From Lachnospiraceae bacterium (lineage in GTDB: Bacteria; Bacillota; Clostridia; Lachnospirales; Lachnospiraceae), in assembly GCA_022794255.1 (NCBI GenBank), contig JAAWEL010000057.1, positions 28,066 through 92,065 on the forward strand: DNA of 64,000 bases, written 5' to 3'. Under the pieces are notes generated by a model. That model ran no database searches. It saw nothing but the letters and a program-made list of their open reading frames with translations, and was not told where the DNA came from. Position 1 is the stretch's first letter, and each line of letters opens with the position of its first letter. Made by a program: the position numbers and the translations under genes. Below are positions 28,220 to 37,051 of the stretch, piece by piece.

Positions 28220-29953
28220 ATGAAATTTTTACTGGTCGCAGTTAATGCGAAATATATTCACTCCAACCCTGCAGTGTACAGCCTGAAAACGTATGCAGAG
28301 GATGTACATGGCCAGAATGGGAAGGAACGGGGAAAATATCCGCCCGTGTGGGTGGAGATTGCCGAGTACACGATTAACCATTTGACGGAGAAGATTCTGG
28401 AAGATATTTACCAAAGGAAACCAGATGTGATTGGTTTTTCCTGTTATATCTGGAATATCCATGTTGTTTTGGAGCTGGTGAGAGATCTTCACAAGGTTCT
28501 TCCGGATACAGATATCTGGCTGGGAGGTCCGGAGGTATCCTTTGACGGCCCGGAGATTTTGAAATGTGAACCGGAAATTTTAGGTGTGATGAAAGGAGAA
28601 GGGGAGGATACGTTTGCTGCTCTTTTGGATTGCTATCAGCTGCTAAAACCTCCGGCAGGAAATAGGCAGCAAAATAACCGGACAGATTTTTGGAGAGGGC
28701 TTTCACAGCTTTCAGGAATCACCTATCGCAGAGCTGATGGTGAGATTTGCGATACGGAAAGGATTTCAGCCGTCCGATTAAACAGGATTCCATTTTTTTA
28801 TCAGGATGTGGATCGATTTGAAAATCGTATTATCTATTATGAAAGCAGTCGGGGATGTCCCTTTTCATGCAGCTATTGTCTTTCCTCTATTGATAGATCG
28901 ATTCGTTTTCGGGATTTGAAGCTGGTGATGCAGGAGTTGGACTTTTTTCTGAAAAAAAAGGTCCCTCAAGTGAAATTTATGGACCGGACTTTCAACTGCA
29001 AAAGAGAACATGCTATGGCAGTGTGGCAGTACATTTTGGAGCATGATAATGGAGTGACCAATTTCCATTTTGAAGTTGCTGCGGATCTGATGGGGGAAGA
29101 GGAACTTGCCTTGATTGGGAAAATGCGCCCCGGGTTGATTCAGCTGGAGATCGGTGTACAGAGCACCAATCCTAAGACAATCCGGGAGATCCAAAGAAAA
29201 ATGGATCTTGAAAGGGTTCGCAAGGTAGTTGCACAGATCAATGACCGGCACAATGTTCATCAGCATTTGGATCTGATTGTGGGACTTCCCTATGAGGATT
29301 ATGAGAGTTTCCACCGCTCTTTTAATGATGTGTATGCAATGGAACCGGAGCAGCTACAGGTGGGGTTTTTAAAGGTTTTAAAAGGATCTCATATGTATTC
29401 TATGGCACAGCAATATGAATTATCCTACAGAGAAAAGCCTCCTTATGAGGTTTTGTCTACCCGCTGGCTTCCTTACAGGGATGTTATCCGGCTGAAGGAA
29501 GTGGAAAATATGGTGGAGGTTTATTATAACAGTGGCCAGTTTGCAGGAACATTAAAACTTCTGGTTGAGAAATTTGGGGATGCATTTATGTTGTATGAAC
29601 GGCTGGCTGGGTATTATAAGGAGAGAAAGCTAAATGGGCAGAATCACAGCAGAATGGCCCGATACGATATTTTACATCAATTTATACAAAAAGAGGTAAA
29701 GGAAGAAGAGATCAGCCGGCTGGAGGATGCTTTGGTACAGGATTGTTATCTTCGCGAGAATTGTAAAAGCCGTCCCATGTTTGCGCTGGAACAGGCACCA
29801 TACAAAAATATTATCCGCAGACTTGTTCCGGAGCTGCGCAATTTAGGAACGCAGATCCATGTGGAGGTATTTCGCTCTGGGGAGATATGGTTATTTGACT
29901 ACAGGGATAGAGATCCGCTTACAAGAAATGCGGCAGCAAGGAGGCTTCAATGA
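28220..29953 (+). CDS. B12-binding-domain radical SAM protein (DUF4080 type)
   Basis: 577 residues. N-terminal Rossmann-like cobalamin-binding domain (KYIHSNPAVYSLKTYA, then VIGFSCYIWN and LGGPEVSFDGPEIL), then a radical SAM barrel with the [4Fe-4S]-binding CxxxCxxC in GCPFSCSYCLSS, followed by QLEIGVQSTNPKTI and a C-terminal domain of the DUF4080 kind. The usual DxHxxG cobalamin signature is not obvious, so B12 may not actually bind. Reaction unknown. Its stop overlaps the next ATG by 4 nt. Confidence 0.85.
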   Translation: MKFLLVAVNAKYIHSNPAVYSLKTYAEDVHGQNGKERGKYPPVWVEIAEYTINHLTEKILEDIYQRKPDVIGFSCYIWNIHVVLELVRDLHKVLPDTDIWLGGPEVSFDGPEILKCEPEILGVMKGEGEDTFAALLDCYQLLKPPAGNRQQNNRTDFWRGLSQLSGITYRRADGEICDTERISAVRLNRIPFFYQDVDRFENRIIYYESSRGCPFSCSYCLSSIDRSIRFRDLKLVMQELDFFLKKKVPQVKFMDRTFNCKREHAMAVWQYILEHDNGVTNFHFEVAADLMGEEELALIGKMRPGLIQLEIGVQSTNPKTIREIQRKMDLERVRKVVAQINDRHNVHQHLDLIVGLPYEDYESFHRSFNDVYAMEPEQLQVGFLKVLKGSHMYSMAQQYELSYREKPPYEVLSTRWLPYRDVIRLKEVENMVEVYYNSGQFAGTLKLLVEKFGDAFMLYERLAGYYKERKLNGQNHSRMARYDILHQFIQKEVKEEEISRLEDALVQDCYLRENCKSRPMFALEQAPYKNIIRRLVPELRNLGTQIHVEVFRSGEIWLFDYRDRDPLTRNAAARRLQ

Positions 29954-30705
29954 GTGTGGAGCAAAATTATGTTGCGATTGATTTAGAAACCACAGGATTG
30001 GACGCAAAACTGGATAAAATAATTGAGGTAGGTGCAGTCCGCATTGTGGATGGCAGGAAGGATGGACAGTATCATTCCATGATAAATCCTCACAGGAAAC
30101 TGGAGGAGAGGATTATAAAATTGACGGGGATTACTTGTGAGATGGTGGAAAACGCCCCGGATATTGGGGATATTTTAGAGGAAATCCTGGGATTTTGTGG
30201 AGATCTTCCGTTACTTGGCCATCATGTAATCTTTGATTACAGCTTTCTGAAACGGGCCATGGTGAATCATGGGTTTTCCTTTGAGAGAAAGGGGATTGAC
30301 ACATTAAAGCTGTGCCGCCGGTTTATGGCTGTGGGAGAGTCAAAAAGTCTGGAGGCTGCCTGTGCTTTTTTTTGCATTGAAAGGCAGCAGGCCCATCGAG
30401 CTTTAGGAGATGCCTGGGATGCCCATTATTTGTATCAGAAATTGGCAGAAGAATTTGGAAAGCAATGGAGCAGTGATGGATATGAAAGAGAAGAATTACA
30501 GAAGGACCTGGAAGCATTTGCGGCGAAACCCATGATTTACAAGGTAAAAAGAGAGCAGCCGGCAACGAAAATGCAAAAAGAGGACTTGCGGTATTTACTA
30601 AAATATCATAAAATAGATTTGCCTGTGGAGATTGAATTTCTTAGCCACAACGAGGTGTCCCGGCTGAAGGATAAGGTTATCTCTCAATTTGGCAGGATTC
30701 GGTAG
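29950..30705 (+). CDS. DEDDh 3'-5' exonuclease (DnaQ/PolC-epsilon type)
   Basis: 251 residues. The exonuclease domain (1-170) has all catalytic residues: DLETTG (D, E), HHVIFDYSFL (D) and HRALGDAWDA (H, D). The C-terminal ~80 residues are a separate charged helical segment containing TKMQKEDLRYLLKYHKI, seen in relatives as an accessory domain. It probably processes DNA 3' ends as a stand-alone enzyme rather than as a polymerase subunit. It overlaps the radical SAM gene by 4 nt. Confidence 0.88.
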   Translation: MSVEQNYVAIDLETTGLDAKLDKIIEVGAVRIVDGRKDGQYHSMINPHRKLEERIIKLTGITCEMVENAPDIGDILEEILGFCGDLPLLGHHVIFDYSFLKRAMVNHGFSFERKGIDTLKLCRRFMAVGESKSLEAACAFFCIERQQAHRALGDAWDAHYLYQKLAEEFGKQWSSDGYEREELQKDLEAFAAKPMIYKVKREQPATKMQKEDLRYLLKYHKIDLPVEIEFLSHNEVSRLKDKVISQFGRIR

Positions 30706-30738
30706 TTTGTTAAAATCAGCAAAAGAGGTGAATATAAA

Positions 30739-30843
30739 ATGGATAATAAAAAGAAAAAGCTTATTTCAACCATTATCGTGATCATTCTGGTGCTTGCCAT
30801 GATTATACCAACAGTGGCCAGCGCATTGACTATGTTTGCTTAA
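30739..30843 (+). CDS. Small 34-residue membrane peptide
   Basis: ATG 30739 to TAA 30843, with AAAGAGGTG upstream. The peptide starts MDNKKKK, then one hydrophobic segment of about 20 residues and ends ALTMFA. Positive N-terminus followed by a single helix fits a small membrane protein with its C-terminus outside, or a signal-anchored peptide with a possible cleavage site after ASA. It lies between the exonuclease and the VanW gene. Function unknown. Confidence 0.6.
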   Translation: MDNKKKKLISTIIVIILVLAMIIPTVASALTMFA

Positions 30844-30893
30844 ACGGGCAATCGATTTGGGATGTTTTGATTTAAAGAGAATGTGGAGGAACT

Positions 30894-32525
30894 ATGAAAA
30901 AGGCACATATAATGGGCACCTTTTTTGCCGCGGTTGCCGCGGCTGTATTTTTTGCCGGACCGGTGTATGCAAGGGAAAAAACGATACCGGAGGGATTTTT
31001 CGTTGGAGAGGTTAGTCTGGGTGGAATGACAGAGGAGGAGGCAATGGATGCCATTGCCGCAGAGGTCAAGCGACTGGAGAACAGAAAGATAGTTCTGGAT
31101 ATTGCCGGCAATGAGACATCCGTGACAGCCGGGAAGCTGGGAATGTCCTGGGGGAATACGGATGTGGTGGAAAAAGCACTGGAACAGGTTTCCTCCGGCA
31201 ATCTGGTTCGTCAGTACATGACAAGAAAGGATGTAGAGAAAAATCCGGTTCATATACCACTGGAGACAATGGTGGAAGAAGGAAAAGTTGATGCCTTTAT
31301 TCGCAAACAGACAGAGGGATTGATGGATGAACCGCAGAACGCATCAATTGTCCGGGTGGATGGAGCATTTCAGATTACACCTGGAGTGTCTGGCAAGATA
31401 GTGGATATCGGGGCCACGAAGCTTGTTTTGGATCAGGCTTTGCTGGAGACATCAGGAGATGAGGTGAGGGCAGAGGCTGTTATCAATGAGAAAGATCCGG
31501 ATATTATGGAGGAGGATCTGGCATCGATTCAGGATGTTTTGGGAACATTTACCACAGATTTCAGCAGCAGCGGCTCTTCGCGGTCAGGGAATCTTGCCAA
31601 CGGAGCGGCCAAGATCAATGGTCATGTACTTTTGCCGGGAGAGACCTTATCCGGATATGAATGTATGCATCCTTTCACTACAGCTAACGGATATTTTACG
31701 GCAGCTGCTTATGAGGGCGGCCGGGTTGTGGACAGTATTGGAGGAGGCGTATGCCAGATTGCCACGACTCTTTACAATGCTGCGCTGCGGGCAGAATTAG
31801 AGATAACGCAGCGGCAGAATCACTCTATGATTGTCGGGTATGTAAAGCCATCAATGGACGCAGCCATTGCGGGTGTAGTGAAGGATATTAAAATTACGAA
31901 CAATTACAGCACGCCTATCTATGTGGAGGGCTATACGGAGAACAGGAAGCTGACCTTTACCATCTATGGGAAAGAGACTCGTCCGTCTAACCGGACCGTG
32001 GAGTATGTGTCAGAAACCCTAAGCTCTTTTAGTGCTGGTGCTCCTATGGAGCAGGTGGATCCGTCTATGGCACCAGGAGCAAGACGCCAGGTACAATCGG
32101 CTCACCGTGGAGTAAAGTCGAGACTTTGGAAAGTGGTCACAGTAGATGGTGTGGAGACGGAGAGGACTCTGCTTCACACAGACACCTACAATGCATCCAA
32201 GGCCATTGTCTTGGTAGGTCCGCCAGCCCCGGCCCCCACAGAACCAGTGGTTCCGGAGATTCCTCAGGAAATTCCGACTCAGCCTCAGGAGACACAGCCG
32301 TCCGGAACAGAGGAAAATACAGTGAAGGGTCCAGGCGTATCTTCTCCGGCCCCATCTCCTAATCCGTCAGAAGCGCCGGCAGAGCCACCTTCTTCCAGCT
32401 CAGCAGAGACTCCGGCGCCAGCTCCAGCAGAGACCCCGGCCCCGTCTCCAGCAGAGACTCCGGCGCCAGCTCCTGTTGAGACTCCGGCGCCAGCCTCTGC
32501 AGAGACGCCTGTTCCAGCAGAGTAA
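30894..32525 (+). CDS. VanW-family secreted/anchored protein with G5 domain
   Basis: 543 residues. An N-terminal signal peptide (cleavage near YARE, residue 23), a peptidoglycan-binding-4-like region (to about 220), the VanW domain (about 220-360: INGHVLLPGETLS, GGGVCQIATTLYNAAL, NHSMIVGYV), a G5 domain (VKSRLWKVVTVDGVETERT), then a Pro/Ala/Glu-rich tail of more than 80 residues. Similar proteins (YoaR) are cell-wall associated. VanW proteins outside van operons have no proven link to vancomycin resistance. The stalk-like tail, encoded by 24-bp repeats, may span the wall. Confidence 0.9.
   Translation: MKKAHIMGTFFAAVAAAVFFAGPVYAREKTIPEGFFVGEVSLGGMTEEEAMDAIAAEVKRLENRKIVLDIAGNETSVTAGKLGMSWGNTDVVEKALEQVSSGNLVRQYMTRKDVEKNPVHIPLETMVEEGKVDAFIRKQTEGLMDEPQNASIVRVDGAFQITPGVSGKIVDIGATKLVLDQALLETSGDEVRAEAVINEKDPDIMEEDLASIQDVLGTFTTDFSSSGSSRSGNLANGAAKINGHVLLPGETLSGYECMHPFTTANGYFTAAAYEGGRVVDSIGGGVCQIATTLYNAALRAELEITQRQNHSMIVGYVKPSMDAAIAGVVKDIKITNNYSTPIYVEGYTENRKLTFTIYGKETRPSNRTVEYVSETLSSFSAGAPMEQVDPSMAPGARRQVQSAHRGVKSRLWKVVTVDGVETERTLLHTDTYNASKAIVLVGPPAPAPTEPVVPEIPQEIPTQPQETQPSGTEENTVKGPGVSSPAPSPNPSEAPAEPPSSSSAETPAPAPAETPAPSPAETPAPAPVETPAPASAETPVPAE
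32403..32522 (+). repeat. Tandem 24-bp repeats in the VanW tail
   Basis: Five adjoining 24-nt units of the type GCAGAGACTCCGGCGCCAGC encode AETPAPxP-like octapeptides. The first three units are nearly identical, the last two are diverged, so the copy number may vary between strains. Confidence 0.85.
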
Positions 32526-32532
32526 GAGTCAG

Positions 32533-33168
32533 ATGAGGCCGGGACAGGATCTTGTGACTGCAGGATATGCAGGTCTAAAAGGCACAAGTATAATCGTAAG
32601 GCAGAAAAGACAGGAATTGGAAGAACGGTTTGCCTCCAGATATCTGGATTCCATTTTGGATGATGCCCAGAGAATTGAGGAAGCGATAAAGGAAAGCAGT
32701 GAGAAAGGCTTGTTTTTAGAATATTGGGAGCCGGCTGCTGCAGGAGGGATTCTGACAGCGATCTGGAATTTGTCAGGATCTTGCCGGGTGGGAGTGGAAT
32801 TTTCTTTAAGCCGGATCCCTGTTCTGCAGGGAACGATAGAGGTCTGTGAAATATTCGGGTTGAATCCCTACCGCTTGTACAGTGGGCACTGTTGGGTAGG
32901 AGCAGTTGACAATGGCGGACAAGTGGTGGAACAGTTGAGAGAAAAGAGAATCCCGGCAGCAGTGATCGGACGAGTCACAAAGGGAATTGCCAGACTTGTC
33001 GTTAATGACAAAGAGACAGGATATTTAAACCGTCCTCAGCCAGATGAGCTGGAACGGGTGGTACCCGGTGACAGTTTGGACTGGCTGAATGATTTATATG
33101 GAAATAAGGGATTGGAACAAAACAAGGAGGCAGCAGGCTATGAGAGAAAAGATTTTGGCAGTGATTGA
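32533..33168 (+). CDS. AIR-synthase C-terminal-domain protein (HypE/PurM-like)
   Basis: 211 residues from ATG 32533. The part AAAGGILTAIWNLSGSCRVGVEFSLSRIPVLQ matches the C-terminal domain of AIR synthase/HypE-type proteins, and the protein continues with the typical PAAVIGRVTKG segment. The N-terminal ATP-binding half of those enzymes is missing, so it is half the usual length. It overlaps the Lrp gene by 29 nt. Function unknown; related short proteins occur beside amino-acid regulators in clostridia. Confidence 0.75.
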   Translation: MRPGQDLVTAGYAGLKGTSIIVRQKRQELEERFASRYLDSILDDAQRIEEAIKESSEKGLFLEYWEPAAAGGILTAIWNLSGSCRVGVEFSLSRIPVLQGTIEVCEIFGLNPYRLYSGHCWVGAVDNGGQVVEQLREKRIPAAVIGRVTKGIARLVVNDKETGYLNRPQPDELERVVPGDSLDWLNDLYGNKGLEQNKEAAGYERKDFGSD

Positions 33169-33622
33169 GAAAAACAGCAGAATTGACATACGGGATCTGG
33201 CGATTCTTTTGGGGGAGAGCGAGGTGGCGGTGGCTAATGAGATCGCAGAAATGGAAAAGGAACATATTATCTGCGGCTATCACACACTGATCAACTGGGA
33301 GAATACCAGTGAGGAGAAGGTGGTGGCGCTCATAGAGGTCAAAGTAACGCCTCAGAGAGGTATGGGCTTTGACAAAATTGCAGAGCGGATCTATCAGTAC
33401 AGTGAGGTTAATGCGGTGTATCTGATGTCCGGCGCCTATGATTTTACTGTGATTCTGGAAGGAAAAACCATGCGTCAGGTGGCTCAGTTTGTATCAGACA
33501 AGCTGTCTCCTCTCGATTCCGTGCTGAGCACGGCAACCCATTTTGTTTTGAAAAAATATAAGGATCACGGCACCATTCTCTGTGACGAGTTCCAGGATGA
33601 AAGGATGTTGATTACACCGTGA
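33140..33622 (+). CDS. Lrp/AsnC family transcriptional regulator
   Basis: 160 residues from ATG 33140 (RBS AAGGAGG nine nt upstream). N-terminal winged helix (RIDIRDLAILLGESEVAVANEI), then an AsnC-type RAM effector domain with the YLMSGAYDFTVILEG core. Members bind amino acids and act as octameric or dimeric repressors/activators. It overlaps the following aminotransferase by 4 nt (GTGA), so the pair is coupled, suggesting the enzyme's substrate or product is its effector. Confidence 0.92.
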   Translation: MREKILAVIEKNSRIDIRDLAILLGESEVAVANEIAEMEKEHIICGYHTLINWENTSEEKVVALIEVKVTPQRGMGFDKIAERIYQYSEVNAVYLMSGAYDFTVILEGKTMRQVAQFVSDKLSPLDSVLSTATHFVLKKYKDHGTILCDEFQDERMLITP

Positions 33623-34788
33623 GAAATCCATTATCAGAAAAGATTGTAACGATTCCTCCTTCTGGGATCCGGAAGTTTTTTGATCTGGTGAGCGAGATGA
33701 AGGATGCCATTTCCTTAGGAGTGGGAGAGCCGGATTTTGATACCCCCTGGCATATCCGGGAAGAAGGGATCTATTCCCTGGAGAAGGGAAAGACCTTTTA
33801 TACAGCCAATGCAGGGCTGCGGGATCTGCGGGTGGAGATACATAATTATCTGGAACGAAGATGTAATCTGAGCTATAATCCGGACAAGGAGATTCTGGTG
33901 ACTGTGGGGGGCAGTGAGGCCATTGATATTGCTATGCGGGCCATGCTGGATCCGGGAGATGAGGTGTTGGTTCCTCAGCCCAGCTTTGTCTCCTATATGC
34001 CCTGTGCAGTTCTGGCTGGCGGAGTGGCTGTGCCGATTGAATTGGAGGAGAAGGATGAATTTCGGCTCACTCCGGAAAAGCTTTTGGAAAAGATTACTCC
34101 AAAGACAAAGATTCTGGTAATGCCCTTCCCCAACAATCCCACAGGTGCTGTCATGAGACGGGAGCATATGGTGGAGATTGCAAAGCTTGTGGAGAAATAC
34201 GATCTGTTTGTGTTATCTGATGAGATCTACGGGGAGCTGACTTATGGAGATGAAGAACATGTGTCCTTTGCCTCTATGCCAGGGATGAAGGAGAGAACCG
34301 TACTGATCAATGGTTTTTCCAAGGCCTTTGCTATGACCGGATGGAGACTGGGGTATGCCTGCGGGCCGGAAGTGATCTTAAAGCAGATGTTAAAGATCCA
34401 TCAGTTTGCCATTATGTGTGCCCCCACTACCAGTCAGTACGCGGCCATTGATGCCATGAAGAACAGTGACGATGATGTGCGGCATATGAGAGAGTCCTAT
34501 GACCAGCGGAGACGGTATCTGCTCCATGCCTTTGAGGAGATGCGTCTGGAGTGCTTTGAGCCTTTGGGGGCCTTCTATGCTTTTCCCAGCGTTAAGCGTT
34601 TTGGCATGACCTCGGACGAATTTGCCAGCCGGCTCTTGCAGGAGGAGAAGGTGGCTGTAGTGCCTGGAACGGCTTTTGGAGACAGCGGAGAGGGATATCT
34701 GCGGGTTTCTTATGCCTATTCCCTTAAGAGCCTGAAAGAGGCGTTAGGAAGGATTCAAAGGTTTGTGAATCGGTTGGATGGAGCGTAG
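33619..34788 (+). CDS. Class I/II pyridoxal-phosphate aminotransferase
   Basis: 389 residues, starting with GTG inside the Lrp stop. Fold-type I PLP enzyme with GVGEPDFDTPWHI, NNPTGAV, SDEIYGEL and the PLP lysine K235 in INGFSKAFAMTGWRLGY, plus the C-terminal YLRVSYA arginine (substrate carboxylate). Sequence is of the aspartate/aromatic aminotransferase subgroup (AspC/PatA-like); amino-acid preference cannot be fixed. Confidence 0.92.
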   Translation: MRNPLSEKIVTIPPSGIRKFFDLVSEMKDAISLGVGEPDFDTPWHIREEGIYSLEKGKTFYTANAGLRDLRVEIHNYLERRCNLSYNPDKEILVTVGGSEAIDIAMRAMLDPGDEVLVPQPSFVSYMPCAVLAGGVAVPIELEEKDEFRLTPEKLLEKITPKTKILVMPFPNNPTGAVMRREHMVEIAKLVEKYDLFVLSDEIYGELTYGDEEHVSFASMPGMKERTVLINGFSKAFAMTGWRLGYACGPEVILKQMLKIHQFAIMCAPTTSQYAAIDAMKNSDDDVRHMRESYDQRRRYLLHAFEEMRLECFEPLGAFYAFPSVKRFGMTSDEFASRLLQEEKVAVVPGTAFGDSGEGYLRVSYAYSLKSLKEALGRIQRFVNRLDGA

Positions 34789-34792
34789 AAAT

Positions 34793-35299
34793 ATGTCAGC
34801 CAGGATGAATGTGGTATTATACGAGCCGGAGATGCCTTTAAATACGGGAAATATCGGAAGAACCTGTGTGGCAACGAATACCCGTTTGCATCTGATTGAG
34901 CCTCTGGGGTTTAAGCTGAATGAGAAGGCAATCCGGCGGGCGGGACTGGATTATTGGGATAATCTGGATCTGGCGGTTTATTGTGATTTTCAGGAATTTC
35001 TGGAAAGGAACCCAGGTGCCAAGCTTTACATGGCAACTACCAAGGCAGAGAAGATGTACACAGAAGTGGAGTATGAACCGGATTGTTATCTGATGTTTGG
35101 CAAGGAAAGCGCAGGGATTCCGGAGGAGCTTTTGGTGGAAAATCAGAAGAATTGTGTAAGAATACCGATGTGGGGAGATATCCGTTCCCTGAATCTGGCC
35201 AATTCCGTGGCAATTGTGCTGTATGAGGCATTGCGGCAGAATGGATTTGAGCGGATGAACAGGGAAGGGAAGCTGCATCGGCTGGAGTGGAAGGATTAA
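34793..35299 (+). CDS. trmL: tRNA (cytidine34-2'-O)-methyltransferase
   Basis: 168-residue SPOUT methyltransferase. ATG 34793 is preceded by GGAG; one further in-frame ATG at 34805 is possible. Motifs LYEPEMPLNTGNIGRTC, LMFGKESAGIPEEL and RSLNLANSVAIVLYEALRQ are those of TrmL, which methylates the wobble nucleotide of two tRNA-Leu species. It ends at a strong terminator. Confidence 0.94.
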   Translation: MSARMNVVLYEPEMPLNTGNIGRTCVATNTRLHLIEPLGFKLNEKAIRRAGLDYWDNLDLAVYCDFQEFLERNPGAKLYMATTKAEKMYTEVEYEPDCYLMFGKESAGIPEELLVENQKNCVRIPMWGDIRSLNLANSVAIVLYEALRQNGFERMNREGKLHRLEWKD

Positions 35300-35370
35300 T
35301 ATCATATTGATACACGTGTTACTGTAAATAGCAGAGAAAAATAAAAAACAGAGCATTGAAGCTAAATAAC

Positions 35371-35420
35371 AATCACATAAAAAGGAGAATTTTTAACTCC
35401 TTTTTATGTGATTGTATTTT
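35371..35420. terminator. Bidirectional rho-independent terminator
   Basis: A perfect 17-bp stem (AATCACATAAAAAGGAG and its complement) with a 9-nt loop, followed by GTATTTTTTT on the plus strand and T-rich sequence on the minus strand, between convergent genes. Confidence 0.92.
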
Positions 35421-35448
35421 TTTAAAGAACTTCGAGCTTCCGCTATTT

Positions 35449-36486
35449 TCAGAAATTTGTTGCTGTCATTTCTTTACCGGCAAGAATCTCCTCATAATCC
35501 TTCAGATTCCTTTCCAAAAGCTCTGGCGTATCTAAGCCGTAAGGACATTTGCCAGAACACTGGCCACAGTGAATACATTCCTTGATCTTCATCATCTTTT
35601 CCTGCCCCTCTGGGGAGAGATGGGAGGCAGAGGGAGAGCGGCGCAGCAGCAGGGACATGCGGGCGCAATTGTTAATCTCGATACCTGCCGGGCAAGGCAT
35701 ACAATAGCCGCAGCCACGACAGAAGCTGCCGCAGAGCTGTTCCCGGTCTTTTGCGATCAAATCCCGGATTTTTTGTGTCATGGCAGGCGGGTTTTTCACA
35801 TAGCTTAAAAATTCATCCAGCTCATGCTCTCTCTGGATTCCCCAGATGGGAAGTACCTCCGGATATTGGGCAATAAATGCGTAAGCAGCCGCTGAGCTGG
35901 TGATCAGCCCGCCGGACAATGCTTTCATGGCAATAAATCCCATATTGTGTTCCTGGCAGCCCTGAACCAGATTAAGCTCCGGCTCACCGGACAGATAGCA
36001 GAAGGGAAACTGAAGGGTGTCATACAGATCGCAGGCAATAGCTTCCCGGGCCACGGCAAGACGATGGTTCGTGATGGAGATGAAACGGATCTTACCTTGT
36101 TCCTTTGCTTTTTGTGCCGCCTCATAGAGCCCGCTGCCATCATCAGGTCTGGGACAGAAGGAAGGATTGTGGAACTGATAGATATCTATGTAATCAGTTT
36201 TTAAAAGGGTCAGGCTGGTCTCAAGATCCTTCCAGAAATCATTGGCAGTCTCAGCTGCAGTTTTGGTGGCAATATAGATATGGCTGCGGATATCGCTCAG
36301 GGCAGCGCCCACCTTTTCCTCGCTGTCTGTGTAGGCCCGGGCTGTGTCAAAAAAGGTGATACCACCGTCATAGGCTTTTCTTAGAAGCTTTACGGCGTCC
36401 GCCTTGGGAATGCGCTGAACAGGCAGTGCGCCAAAGCCGTTTCGGTCAACGGTAATACCGGTTCTGCCTAACGTGATGTTTGACAT
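35449..36486 (-). CDS. Aldo/keto reductase with C-terminal 2[4Fe-4S] ferredoxin domain
   Basis: 345 residues. Residues 1-240 form the AKR barrel with catalytic D47/Y52-type residues in FFDTARAYTDSE, K in ATKTA and H in YQFHNP. Residues 250-330 carry two ferredoxin-like cysteine sets (CRGCGYCMPCP and CIHCGQCSGKCP). Such fusions are common in clostridia and may couple NAD(P)H oxidation with ferredoxin. RBS AAAGGAGG lies before the ATG. Substrate unknown. Confidence 0.9.
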   Translation of the reverse strand: MSNITLGRTGITVDRNGFGALPVQRIPKADAVKLLRKAYDGGITFFDTARAYTDSEEKVGAALSDIRSHIYIATKTAAETANDFWKDLETSLTLLKTDYIDIYQFHNPSFCPRPDDGSGLYEAAQKAKEQGKIRFISITNHRLAVAREAIACDLYDTLQFPFCYLSGEPELNLVQGCQEHNMGFIAMKALSGGLITSSAAAYAFIAQYPEVLPIWGIQREHELDEFLSYVKNPPAMTQKIRDLIAKDREQLCGSFCRGCGYCMPCPAGIEINNCARMSLLLRRSPSASHLSPEGQEKMMKIKECIHCGQCSGKCPYGLDTPELLERNLKDYEEILAGKEMTATNF

Positions 36487-36639
36487 AAAAATGATCCTCC
36501 TTTGGTGTTCGGATTTGTATCAATAAGTTTTTTACATGTAATGCATCTTATCATATTTTGCAGGGTCATACAAGTAATAGTCACTTTTATCGGTAGCTTG
36601 TCAATTTTACTGTTGTCCGGACTGTTACGGAACATTATA

Positions 36640-36681
36640 AAAGGCCATCCATTTCCTGCTTACAAGAAATTGGTGGCCTTT
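36640..36681 (-). terminator. Terminator of the XRE regulator
   Basis: A 16-nt imperfect stem (AAAGGCCATCCATTTC with GAAATTGGTGGCCTTT) directly at the stop codon of the minus-strand regulator gene, followed by TTTATAAT. Confidence 0.65.
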
Positions 36682-36905
36682 TATTTTGGAGGAAAAACGC
36701 CCCGGATATCGCTGACCCCACTAATATAATCCATACTGACATTATAGAATTTTGCAAGGATAATTAAGCTTTCTACAGGGATCCGTGTGCGACCGCTTTC
36801 ATAGTCTGAATAAGTTCTCTGTCCTATATTCAGAATATTGGCAATGGTCTGCTGAGTATAGCGGTTTTCATCCCGAATTTCACGGATTCTTTCATAATAG
36901 AGCAT
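36681..36905 (-). CDS. XRE-family repressor of the FtsK/ART operon
   Basis: 74 residues, almost entirely one Cro/C1-type helix-turn-helix domain (TQQTIANILNIGQRTYSDYESGR), with a short C-terminal extension. RBS GAGGTG precedes the ATG; a TATAAT -10 for its own transcript lies at 36926-36931. It diverges from the big operon, with a palindrome overlapping that operon's promoter in the 104-nt gap. This is the usual layout of a dedicated repressor. No inducer-sensing domain is present. Confidence 0.88.
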   Translation of the reverse strand: MLYYERIREIRDENRYTQQTIANILNIGQRTYSDYESGRTRIPVESLIILAKFYNVSMDYISGVSDIRGVFPPK

Positions 36906-36950
36906 ATATCTTCACCTCTGAATGGATTATACAGAAAAAAACTGTCCTTA

Positions 36951-36979
36951 TTGACAAATAGCGCATATTACTCTAAAAT
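36951..36979 (+). promoter_or_regulatory. Promoter of the FtsK/ART operon
   Basis: TTGACA, 17-nt spacer, TAAAAT. A near-consensus promoter would be strongly expressed unless blocked. Confidence 0.8.
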
Positions 36980-36998
36980 TAGAGTAAATAACTCTAAA
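36970..36998. promoter_or_regulatory. Palindromic operator on the operon promoter
   Basis: ACTCTAAAATTAGAGT (36970-36985, arms of 7 bp) covers the -10 box, followed by a third half-site ACTCTAAA at 36991-36998. Binding by the adjacent XRE protein would repress; this is inferred from position and symmetry. Confidence 0.75.
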
Positions 36999-37051
36999 CC
37001 AGAATTGGTATGATCAGGAGAATTACTATAAAGGGGAGGCTTGAAACACGA

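Noticed and set aside
32403..32522. CRISPR-like repeat array
   Set aside because: The repeats adjoin without spacers and are in frame within a coding sequence.
30894..32525. Vancomycin resistance function for the VanW protein
   Set aside because: No vanHAX, vanS/R or related genes nearby; VanW domains occur widely in unlinked proteins.
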